Positions 10,573 to 18,547 of a stretch of 36,106 bases of DNA are shown in pieces (the stretch's first letter is position 1; every line of letters begins with the position of its first letter). A program made the translations under genes and the position numbers. Source of the stretch: Candidatus Aminicenantota bacterium. Its GTDB lineage: Bacteria > Acidobacteriota > Aminicenantia > Aminicenantales > UBA4085. Under the pieces are notes generated by a model that ran no database searches, had not been told where the DNA came from, and worked only from the letters and a program-made list of their open reading frames with translations. The DNA lies in contig JAUYDS010000120.1 in NCBI GenBank assembly GCA_030691735.1, forward strand, positions 1 through 36,106, given 5' to 3'.

Positions 10573-11401
10573 GGTCTAAAATCTCCTCGGCCACTTTTCG
10601 ATATTGGAGAGCACCGGTCGAGGTGGCCGCATAAGTGAAAATCGATTCTTTATAGGCCGGACTTTCTTCGATCTTAACGCTCTTTGAAATACGGGTATGA
10701 AAGACCTTGTCCCCAAAGACCCGTTGGATCCTTTCCACGACATCCTTGGCGATGTTCGTTCGGGTGTCATGAAGAGTGATCAACACGCCCAGGATCTGAA
10801 GGCTCGGATTGGCCACGCGCCTCACCTTCTCAATGGTCTCCAGCAGGTCATCGGTTCCTTCGAGACAAAGATAGGAGGATTGAATCGGGATCAAAAGATG
10901 TGACGACGCGACCAGCGCGTTCAAAGTGATAAGACCCAGGGTTGGCGGCGTGTCAAGGAAGATGAAGTCGTAGCGGTCGCGGACCGGCTCGAGGACATCC
11001 TTCAACCGAAAATGACCGTCGATCTGGCCGAGGAGCGAGGCTTCGAGCTTGGCCATCGACATCCTCGAGATGGCCACATCTAACCCAGGCACAGTCGATT
11101 TCATGACCGCGCTCTGGATCTTAATTTCCGGATGCATCAAAACATCATATAAGGATTTTTCATTATGCTCTGTGTCTCTGACGCAGGATTTCGTACTGTG
11201 CGCTTGGGAATCGGTATCCACAAGAAGCACGCGCCGTCCGTTTAGCGCGAGCGCCGCGGAAATATTTACGGCCGTGGTGGTCTTCCCTACCCCGCCTTTT
11301 TGATTGGTCACAGCGACGATCAAAACGAGGCTCCGTCCGAACGATTTGTTGTTTTCACTGAGATGGCTACGATACATAAAATTCTTAGCGAAATCAAGCA
11401 T
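10559..11401 (-). CDS. parA: ParA/Soj-family partition ATPase (exact start uncertain)
   Basis: Deviant Walker A KGGVGKTTTAVNISAALA, DTDSQAHST, FIFLDTPPTLGLITLNAL; overlaps parB start by 14 bp. Confidence 0.92.
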   Translation of the reverse strand: MLDFAKNFMYRSHLSENNKSFGRSLVLIVAVTNQKGGVGKTTTAVNISAALALNGRRVLLVDTDSQAHSTKSCVRDTEHNEKSLYDVLMHPEIKIQSAVMKSTVPGLDVAISRMSMAKLEASLLGQIDGHFRLKDVLEPVRDRYDFIFLDTPPTLGLITLNALVASSHLLIPIQSSYLCLEGTDDLLETIEKVRRVANPSLQILGVLITLHDTRTNIAKDVVERIQRVFGDKVFHTRISKSVKIEESPAYKESIFTYAATSTGALQYRKVAEEILDRAKK

Positions 11402-11415
11402 TTTTTTACAGCTTG

Positions 11416-11431
11416 TGTCGGCCGGCCGACA
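11416..11431. promoter_or_regulatory. Perfect 16-bp palindrome, candidate parA operator or parS-like site
   Basis: TGTCGGCCGGCCGACA, 15 bp upstream of the longest parA start, within AT-rich sequence. Confidence 0.45.
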
Positions 11432-11618
11432 TATACGCTATATATTGTGTTATCAACGGGTTATAAATGCCTGCAATGAGCTAGAAGAAATTGAATGTAA
11501 AATTGTGATGTGAGCGTATAGTCTTATTGATTTAGTAGAGCTGCATGAAAGAGTTTGAATCATTCGGCTCATGAGAACTAGGCCAATATAAATCCGAGCG
11601 GACCTAAAAATGAAAACT

Positions 11619-11711
11619 CCCCGGCCTAAAGACCGGGGCTTTGGGCCATAAAGATGACTGGCCTTCGCTTCGCTCCGGGTGGCATTCATCCCCAGGCTTA
11701 AAAGCCTGGGG
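11619..11711 (-). repeat. Double-hairpin palindromic element resembling an IS200/IS605-type end or omega-RNA-like remnant (no tnpA/tnpB present)
   Basis: Hairpins CCCCGGCCTAAAGACCGGGG (11619-11638) and CCCCAGGCTTAAAAGCCTGGGG (11690-11711, 10-bp perfect arms). Minus strand reads GATGAATGCCACCCGGAGCGAAGCGAAGG...AAAGCCCCGGTCTTTAGGCCGGGGAGTTTTCA. Confidence 0.5.
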
Positions 11712-11899
11712 TTTTCTGGCATAAATATAATATTAATTATATCGGACATATAGGAATTAAAATACTTTGTGTAAAATAATTGACAAAGAAGGCATGAATC
11801 GACGATCAAAAATCGGAGCGTCATAGAATTTTCCGCGCCGAGAGCAAGATAACCTCTGCTCTCCTCGATGAAAATAGGTTGAATTTACGAGGCCGCTTA

Positions 11900-11928
11900 T
11901 TGCTGTATTAGGAATATTCGCTTATAAT
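11900..11928 (+). promoter_or_regulatory. Sigma70-like promoter for the permease/corrinoid cluster
   Basis: TTGCTG (11900-11905), 17-nt spacer, consensus TATAAT (11923-11928). Confidence 0.5.
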
Positions 11929-11992
11929 CGTTGGTAATTTACAAATGAAACGTAGATAATTATATAAGATTCAATATGTTACGATGTAAAAA

Positions 11993-13399
11993 ATGAATTC
12001 GAGAGCGGAGATGACGAAACTGGCGCGCCGGCTCGGTCTCGCCGATTCCGTTTTCCTCGTCATCGGGTCCGTCTTCGGTTCGGGAATTTTCCTGACGACG
12101 GGGATCATCGCTGGCGATCTGCCATCGCCCGGACTGATCTGGATCGTCTGGGCTGTCGGCGGTATTCTGACGATCATAGGCGCCATGACATATGCGGAGC
12201 TCGGAACTCTCTTTCCGGGGTCGGGTGGCCCCTACGTCTATCTAAGAGAAGCTTATGGTCGCAGTCTTTCCTTCCTCTACGGCTGGGCTTTTTTCTGGAT
12301 CATCGGCGGCGGAGGGATCGCCGCTCTGGCCATGGGCTTCGCCGAAAATCTCGGGTCGTTTCTTCCCTCTCTATCCCCAGCGAACGATCTGTTCCGTTTG
12401 TCTTTCGGTCCGCTGCAGCTTCATCCGAGCGTGGGCCATGTTGTTGCCGTCATTTCGATCGTCGTCCTTTCGGTCCTCAACTATTTCGGTATTCAGAGCG
12501 GGGTCCGTTTCCAGAACCTGTTCACGGCGCTCCGCCTGGCCGCCCTGGCCGCGTTCGCCGGGCTCGGCTTCGTGATCGGCCAAAAGCCCGGCTTACGGAA
12601 TTTGGCCCCGTTTTTTCCGAAAGGACCCCTCCCCTCTTTGTCGATGTTCGGAGCGGCCTTTCTTGCGGTTCTCTGGACCTACGATGGTTGGTACTCCGTG
12701 AACTGCACGGCGGAAGAGGTCCGGAATCCCGCTCGAACGATCCCCCGGGCGCTCGTCCTCGGCACGGCGGCCGTCACGGCGCTTTATTTGCTGGCGAATA
12801 TAGTTTATAGTATGGCTCTTCCGGTGGAACGCATGCGTGGAGTCATCCGCATCGGCGAAACGGCCGCGGCCGGGCTTTTCGGGCCGGACGGCGCCCTCCT
12901 CTTTTCCGCATTCATCGCGGCGGCCGTCTTAGGCTGCTTGAGCGCGAACATCCTTTTCTGTCCGCGCGTCTCGTTCGCCATGGCCAGGGATGGACTGTTT
13001 TTTAAAAGCCTGGCCAATGTCCATCCGCGATATCGCGTTCCGGCCAACGCCATCCTCGCCCAGATGATCTGGTCGGCTCTCCTCTGCTTCACCGGGACCT
13101 ATCAGAGCCTGATCGAGTACGTGGCTTTCGCCCTGGTCCTCTTTTTCGCCGCCACGGGTTTTGCCGTGTTCGTCCTCCGTCGCAAGGCGCCCGGCCGCGA
13201 ACGGCCGTTCAAGGTCTGGGGGTACCCGGTCCTGCCGGCCGTGTATGTCTTGATCAACTTGACCATTTTCATCGCCGTGTTCTTCTCCCGGCCGGTCCAG
13301 TCTCTGGCCGGCGCGGCGGTGATCTGCGCCGGTCTTCCGGCTTATTTTTTCTGGAACGCCAAGAGTCGGAAAGCGCTTGTCGAGGGAGACCGGACATGA
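11993..13399 (+). CDS. APC-superfamily amino acid/amine permease
   Basis: About 12 hydrophobic segments; SVFLVIGSVFGSGIFLTTG and GGPYVYLREAYG typical of APC permeases. Confidence 0.88.
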   Translation: MNSRAEMTKLARRLGLADSVFLVIGSVFGSGIFLTTGIIAGDLPSPGLIWIVWAVGGILTIIGAMTYAELGTLFPGSGGPYVYLREAYGRSLSFLYGWAFFWIIGGGGIAALAMGFAENLGSFLPSLSPANDLFRLSFGPLQLHPSVGHVVAVISIVVLSVLNYFGIQSGVRFQNLFTALRLAALAAFAGLGFVIGQKPGLRNLAPFFPKGPLPSLSMFGAAFLAVLWTYDGWYSVNCTAEEVRNPARTIPRALVLGTAAVTALYLLANIVYSMALPVERMRGVIRIGETAAAGLFGPDGALLFSAFIAAAVLGCLSANILFCPRVSFAMARDGLFFKSLANVHPRYRVPANAILAQMIWSALLCFTGTYQSLIEYVAFALVLFFAATGFAVFVLRRKAPGRERPFKVWGYPVLPAVYVLINLTIFIAVFFSRPVQSLAGAAVICAGLPAYFFWNAKSRKALVEGDRT

Positions 13400-15165
13400 A
13401 CCGAACGCTGAAAATTATGCCCGAGGGCCTCGTCATTAAAGTCCCGTTCGGACGCAAGCTGTCGGACGTCCTTGAAGAGGCGGGCATCAGCCTCAGCCTC
13501 TATTGCGGCGGACGGGGAATGTGCGGAAAATGTTTTGTCGAGATCGTCCGCGGCGACCTTCCCGAGCCGAACGAGGAGGAGCGGGTCTTGCTGGCGAGGC
13601 GGCACCTGCCTCCGAATCATCGGCTCGCCTGCCGCTACCGCGTCGAAGGCGATCTCGTCGTCCGCGTTCCCGCCGGCTCGCGGCTTCCCGAGATGCCCGT
13701 GCTCAGCCGGGGTCTTGGACGGACCCTGGTCTTGGATCCCGCGGTCCGCAAGATCCGCTTGACCCGGCCGACCACCGATCTGACCTCTCCGCGCGCTTTT
13801 CTGGATTCGATCGCCGGGCGGTTTTCGGGATCCCGGCTGCCCGGATCGGTGAAGACGTTGAAGGAGCTGACCCGGATCGCGTCCGTCGACACGGCGGACA
13901 CCGACATGACGGCGGTTCTATATCAGAACCGAGAATGGATCTCTCTCGAGCCGGGAGATACGACCGGCCGGAACTTCGGCATCGCCGTCGACCTTGGAAC
14001 CACGACCGTCGTCGTCGAGCTCATCGATCTCAACGGGGGGACGATCGTCGATTCGGCCGCCGGGCTCAACGCTCAAGTGAAATTCGGGGCCGATGTCGTG
14101 TCCAGGATCACGGCAGCCTTCGCCGATCCCAACAAGATGGAAGAGCTGCGCGCCGCGGTGGTCGGCGGTCTCAACGAACTGATCACGGGGTTGCTCCAAA
14201 CGAATCAGGTGGCGTCCGAGACCGTCTACGAAGCCGTCGTGGCCGGGAACACGGCCATGAGTCACCTCTTTCTGGGTTTGCCGGTCGCGACCCTCGCCGT
14301 ATCGCCCTACGCCGCCCTCTTTTCCGTCCTCCCCGCCCTGCCCGCGGACGAAACGGGCCTGGCCATTCATCCCAGGGGCCGCGTTTATCTCGCTCCGAAC
14401 ATCCAGAGTTTCGTCGGGGGCGACATCGCCGCCGGCCTGACCGCCATCGACCTGGAGCATCAGGACGGGAATTTCCTGTTCATTGATCTGGGGACGAACG
14501 GCGAGATCGTCATCAAGAAAGGCCGTCGCTTCACGACGACCTCGACGGCCGCCGGACCGGCTTTCGAGGGGATGACGATCAGCTGCGGAATGCTGGCGCT
14601 GCCCGGCGCCGTTTATAAGGCCAGATATCGCCAGGATGGGCTGAGATTGGAAACGATCGCCGGGCAGCCGGCCAAGGGCGTCTGCGGCACGGGTCTCATC
14701 GACATCATCGCCGGCGCCCTGGACGGCGGGCTCCTCAGCCCGCAAGGCCATATTCGATCCCCTTCTAAGACAATCGCTCTGACGAACGGTCTGGCCTTGA
14801 GCCAGAAAGACGTCCGGGAAGTTCAACTCGCCGCGGCGGCCGTAAAGACGGGCATCCGGATGCTGCTCGACGAGAATTCGATGACCACGGCCGACCTGGA
14901 CGGGATCTACGTCGCCGGCGCGTTCGGAAACTATCTCAACATCCCCAACAGCGTCAAGTTGGGCCTGCTCCCGCGCTTCGACCGGAGCCGGATCCATTTT
15001 GTCGGGAATTCCTCGCTCGCTGGCGCCCGAGCCCTGCTGTTGTCGCGGCCCGAACGCGCCCGTTGCGAGATCCTGGCGAGGAAGGTCCGACACGTGAGCC
15101 TGGCCAAGGGCGCCGACTTTCAGGAGCTCTTCATCGAAGCTTTGGAATTTAAAACCTGGAAATAA
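13396..15165 (+). CDS. RACo-like corrinoid activation protein: N-terminal [2Fe-2S] ferredoxin domain plus C-terminal ASKHA ATPase domain (DUF4445 type)
   Basis: CGGRGMCGKC...RLACRY [2Fe-2S] motif; IAVDLGTTTVVVELIDLNGG and LFIDLGTNGEIVIKKG ASKHA motifs. Confidence 0.85.
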   Translation: MNRTLKIMPEGLVIKVPFGRKLSDVLEEAGISLSLYCGGRGMCGKCFVEIVRGDLPEPNEEERVLLARRHLPPNHRLACRYRVEGDLVVRVPAGSRLPEMPVLSRGLGRTLVLDPAVRKIRLTRPTTDLTSPRAFLDSIAGRFSGSRLPGSVKTLKELTRIASVDTADTDMTAVLYQNREWISLEPGDTTGRNFGIAVDLGTTTVVVELIDLNGGTIVDSAAGLNAQVKFGADVVSRITAAFADPNKMEELRAAVVGGLNELITGLLQTNQVASETVYEAVVAGNTAMSHLFLGLPVATLAVSPYAALFSVLPALPADETGLAIHPRGRVYLAPNIQSFVGGDIAAGLTAIDLEHQDGNFLFIDLGTNGEIVIKKGRRFTTTSTAAGPAFEGMTISCGMLALPGAVYKARYRQDGLRLETIAGQPAKGVCGTGLIDIIAGALDGGLLSPQGHIRSPSKTIALTNGLALSQKDVREVQLAAAAVKTGIRMLLDENSMTTADLDGIYVAGAFGNYLNIPNSVKLGLLPRFDRSRIHFVGNSSLAGARALLLSRPERARCEILARKVRHVSLAKGADFQELFIEALEFKTWK

Positions 15166-15202
15166 TCGCGTGGAACGAGGATTCCGCGGACAAGGAGACG
15201 AC

Positions 15203-15868
15203 ATGGAGTCCAAAGACCGTCTTTTGGCCGCGATGACGGCGGCCATCGTCGAAGGCGACAGGGCCGCGGCCGAAGCTTTGGCCGCGAAAGCCCTGGCCGA
15301 GTCCCTCGACCTGCATGAGGTCATCGAGAAAGGCTACATTCCCGGGATTCAGAAGGTCGGGGCGCTCTGGGAAAGTGGCGAGTACTTCCTGCCCGAGCTC
15401 ATCAGCAGCGCCGAATGCATGAAGGCCGCCCTGGCCGTCCTCAAGCCCGCCCTCGCCGCCGCCCGCGCGGAAGCGTTTTTGCGAGGAAAGGTGGTTATCG
15501 GCACGATCGAGGGCGACATCCACGACATCGGCAAGAACCTGGTTGCTTCGATGCTCTCGGCCAACGGTTTCGATGTGCTCGACCTAGGCGCTGACGTCAA
15601 GCTGGCGAGGTTCATCGAGGCGGCCGAGGAGACGGGAGCGGACCTCATCTGCCTGTCCTCGCTGCTGACCACGACGATGCTCAACCAGCGCCGCCTGATC
15701 GAGATGCTGAAAGAGAGAGGGCTGCGCGGACGGTTTAAAGTGTTGGTCGGCGGAGCGCCCGTAACCCGGAAATGGGCGGAGGATATCGGCGCCGACGGCT
15801 ACGGCGAGAACGCCCTGGCCGCCGTCAAACTGGCCGTCGCGCTCGGACCGAAACGGAGGCTCGGATGA
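15203..15868 (+). CDS. Methyltransferase cognate corrinoid protein (B12-binding, MttC/MtbC-like); start at 15203 preferred over 15170
   Basis: GTIEGDIHDIGKNL (DxHxxG cobalamin motif), LGADVKLARFIEAAEETGADLICLSSLLTTTM, VLVGGAPV. Confidence 0.93.
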   Translation: MESKDRLLAAMTAAIVEGDRAAAEALAAKALAESLDLHEVIEKGYIPGIQKVGALWESGEYFLPELISSAECMKAALAVLKPALAAARAEAFLRGKVVIGTIEGDIHDIGKNLVASMLSANGFDVLDLGADVKLARFIEAAEETGADLICLSSLLTTTMLNQRRLIEMLKERGLRGRFKVLVGGAPVTRKWAEDIGADGYGENALAAVKLAVALGPKRRLG

Positions 15869-17337
15869 TCCGCACCATGCGCCCCAAGACCGAGCTGCTC
15901 AGCCGTCCCTTCATTGAAAAAATCATCGACGAGGCCATTCTCCTCCTCGGACGGCATGGCGTTTTCGTCGAGAACGCCGAGGCCCGGATCCTGTTCAAGG
16001 AAGCCGGGATGCCGACCGACGAGACGAGCCTCAAAGTTCTCATCAATCGGAAGCTCATCGAGGATTCCCTCGAGGCGACCCCCTTGACGGTCAGACTCTA
16101 TGACCGGACCGGCGAGAAGGAATATGTCATCGGCCACGACAACGTCCACTTCGATCCGGGCTCGGCCGCGGTCAGGATCCTCGACCACGCCACCCAGCAG
16201 GAGCGGCTGCCCCTGACTGCCGATCTCGTCCAAATGGCCCGCCTGACGGACAGCTGCGAGAATCTCCATTTTCAAAGCACGGCCCTGATCGCCTCGGATG
16301 TCCCGGAGATCATCGCCGACAGCTATCGGCTCTTCGTCGGCCTTCAGCTTTGTTCGAAGCCCATCGTGACCGGCCTCTTCCGGACGGCGGGATTTCGCCC
16401 GATGTTCGAGATGCTGGCCGCCGTCCGGGGCGGGGCTGAGGAGCTCCGCCGAAAGCCCTTGGCCGTCTTTGATGCCTGCCCCTCCCCTCCCTTGAAATGG
16501 AGCCACCTGACCGCCCAAAGCCTCATCGACTGCGCTCGGGCCGGCATCCCCTCGGAGCTCATCTCGATGGGCTTGACCGGCGCGACTTCGCCGGTGACGC
16601 TGGCCGGCACCCTCGTCCAGCACGTCGCCGAGAATCTGGCAGGCCTCGTCATCTGCCAGCTGGCCCAACGAGGCGCACCCGTGATCTTCGGCGGCTCGCC
16701 GGCGGGTTTCGATATGAGGAAAGGCACGACCCCTATGGGGGCGATCGAGACGATGATGATCGATATGGCTTACGCCCAGATCGGCAAATATCTCAAGCTG
16801 CCGACCCACGCCTACATGGGCCTCAGCGACGCCAAGATCAATGATTCCCAGGCGGGACTAGAATCCGGCATGGGCGCCGTCCTGGCCGCGCTGGCCGGCG
16901 TCAACGTCGTCTCGGGCGCGGGGATGATGGATTTCGAGAGCACCCAGAGCTTGGAAAAACTCTTGATCGACAACGAGATCTGCGGCATGGCCTACCGGTT
17001 GATCGGGGGGATCGCCCAGCGCGACGAACCTCTCGCCCTGCGCCTGTTCGAAGCCCTGGGGCCGGAAAACCAATTCCTGACCTTGCCCCACACCCGAAAG
17101 TGGTACAGGGTCGAACACATGTTCACGACGCTGGCCGATCGGGACACCTATGAAGCCTGGGTCGGACTTGGCCGGAAATCCATGGCCGAACGGGCTCACG
17201 ACCGTCTCGAGCGGATCCTCGGCGAAACGTCTCCGAACCTGGTCGATCCCGCTCTCCAAAAGGAGCTTCAAGCGATCATGAGGAACGACGCCCAGTCGAT
17301 CGGGATCGGCGTCTTGCCGGAAATGAAGATCGGCTGA
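15865..17337 (+). CDS. Trimethylamine methyltransferase (MttB) family protein, non-pyrrolysine type; start at 15865 preferred
   Basis: MttB-like sequence (FDACPSPPLKWSHLTAQSLIDCARAGIPSELISMGLTGATSPVTLAG; GLESGMGAVLAALAGVNVVSGAGMMDFESTQSLEKLLIDNEIC) with no internal amber codon; ATGA overlap with corrinoid gene. Confidence 0.88.
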   Translation: MIRTMRPKTELLSRPFIEKIIDEAILLLGRHGVFVENAEARILFKEAGMPTDETSLKVLINRKLIEDSLEATPLTVRLYDRTGEKEYVIGHDNVHFDPGSAAVRILDHATQQERLPLTADLVQMARLTDSCENLHFQSTALIASDVPEIIADSYRLFVGLQLCSKPIVTGLFRTAGFRPMFEMLAAVRGGAEELRRKPLAVFDACPSPPLKWSHLTAQSLIDCARAGIPSELISMGLTGATSPVTLAGTLVQHVAENLAGLVICQLAQRGAPVIFGGSPAGFDMRKGTTPMGAIETMMIDMAYAQIGKYLKLPTHAYMGLSDAKINDSQAGLESGMGAVLAALAGVNVVSGAGMMDFESTQSLEKLLIDNEICGMAYRLIGGIAQRDEPLALRLFEALGPENQFLTLPHTRKWYRVEHMFTTLADRDTYEAWVGLGRKSMAERAHDRLERILGETSPNLVDPALQKELQAIMRNDAQSIGIGVLPEMKIG

Positions 17338-17404
17338 ACGAAATGGAGACATCGGCGGCCTTCTCGAGGAGCGTCATCACGATGTTTTTAGAACGAAGGC
17401 CGTC

Positions 17405-18007
17405 ATGAACGCGCAGGTCGTTCTTAAGGACTTCACGTTCCGCTGGAACCAGGAGAAGATCTGCGTCCGTGTCGGAAGCCGCGGTGGGCTGCGGTCGGCG
17501 TCGCCTTCCCTGAGGGAGCTTCTCCACCAGGCTGAAGGGACGATGCCGGTCCTTCTCCGGCCTCGGGCGGCGTATACGATCATCGACCGTGACGAAACGA
17601 ACGGGCATCCCGTTTTTGATGAAGCGGTCAAAGTGGCGCTCGGCGTAGTGACCATCGGTCCGGCGCTCGAAACCGAGGTCCAACGGGCGTTCCGGGAGGG
17701 CGATATGCTCCAAGGGCTCGTTCTGGACGCCTTCGGGTCGGAGGCGGTCGTCCAAACGTTCCGGCAGGTCGAAGGGCGGATCGTCGATGAAGCGCTGGGG
17801 TTGGGTCTCTGGCCGAGCAAGCGGTTCAGCCCGGGCTATAAAGGCTGGCCGCTCGAAGAGCAGCGCTTTCTTTTCTCGCGCGTGGACGCGGCGGCCATCG
17901 GGGTCGATCTCAATGACTCCTGCATGATGATCCCGCGGAAATCGAATTCGTTTCGGATCAATTTCTACGCAGAACGAAGCCTCTCCACCCGCCGGCTGGC
18001 CTCTTGA
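17405..18007 (+). CDS. Stand-alone vitamin B12-dependent methionine synthase activation-domain-like protein
   Basis: PSKRFSPGYKGWPLEEQRFLFSRVDAAAIGVDLNDSCMMIPRKSNSF resembles the SAM-binding MetH activation domain; position after the MttB-family gene. Confidence 0.65.
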   Translation: MNAQVVLKDFTFRWNQEKICVRVGSRGGLRSASPSLRELLHQAEGTMPVLLRPRAAYTIIDRDETNGHPVFDEAVKVALGVVTIGPALETEVQRAFREGDMLQGLVLDAFGSEAVVQTFRQVEGRIVDEALGLGLWPSKRFSPGYKGWPLEEQRFLFSRVDAAAIGVDLNDSCMMIPRKSNSFRINFYAERSLSTRRLAS

Positions 18008-18119
18008 ATTCGCCCTGATGGCGCCCCTCGAAGAGTTACGGGATGATGTCCGCCTGAAGAAGAGAGTCGGTTTCGGCAGCGGAAGCTCTTTCGAGCGTTC
18101 TCGCATTCGAAAAAAACAC

Positions 18120-18157
18120 TTGACGTTCTCCAATCTGTTATGTTATGAATATAACAG
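18120..18157 (+). promoter_or_regulatory. Promoter with overlapping inverted repeat (possible operator)
   Basis: TTGACG (18120-18125), TATGAA (18144-18149), inverted repeat CTGTTAT-N9-ATAACAG (18135-18157). Confidence 0.45.
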
Positions 18158-18172
18158 CCAGGAGATAACGTG

Positions 18173-18493
18173 ATGCGCCCTGCCGGGACGACCCGAACCG
18201 AACGCGAGTGCCGGTCCAAACTCAAACCCATCATTTCGGGCGGAGGGATCCTTCGCGCCACTCCCACCATCCGCCAGCAAGTCTGCGGAAAGCCGGGCTG
18301 CAAGTGCCAACGCGGCGAGAAGCACGCGGCCATGGTCCTCACCCGCAGTACCAACGGAAAGATCGAACAGCTTCATATCTCGAGGGGTCAAGAAGCGATC
18401 GTTCAGCTTTGGATTCAACGGTATCACGATATTCGGGACCTTCTGGAGAATATCTCTGCGATCTATTGGGATCGATTGAAAAAGAAGAGGTAG
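18173..18493 (+). CDS. Small DUF6788-like protein with Cys motif
   Basis: RQQVCGKPGCKCQRGEKHAAMVLTRSTNGKIEQLHI; GGAG Shine-Dalgarno upstream. Confidence 0.55.
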   Translation: MRPAGTTRTERECRSKLKPIISGGGILRATPTIRQQVCGKPGCKCQRGEKHAAMVLTRSTNGKIEQLHISRGQEAIVQLWIQRYHDIRDLLENISAIYWDRLKKKR

Positions 18494-18547
18494 ATCGGAC
18501 ACTTTTCAGGCGCCCGTGCGCCGCCGCTCTAAGGGGGCGATTTCCTT

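Noticed and set aside
11840-11863. GAGAGCA-N10-TGCTCTC hairpin considered as a riboswitch or terminator upstream of the corrinoid cluster
   Set aside because: No cobalamin-riboswitch (B12-box-like) sequence seen, no T-run, and it lies upstream of the predicted promoter
13918-15324. 468-aa minus-strand ORF opposite the RACo-like gene
   Set aside because: Shadow ORF; the plus strand has clear ferredoxin and ASKHA motifs
15865-17337. Pyrrolysine-containing MttB
   Set aside because: Full-length frame has no internal TAG, so it is a non-pyrrolysine family member
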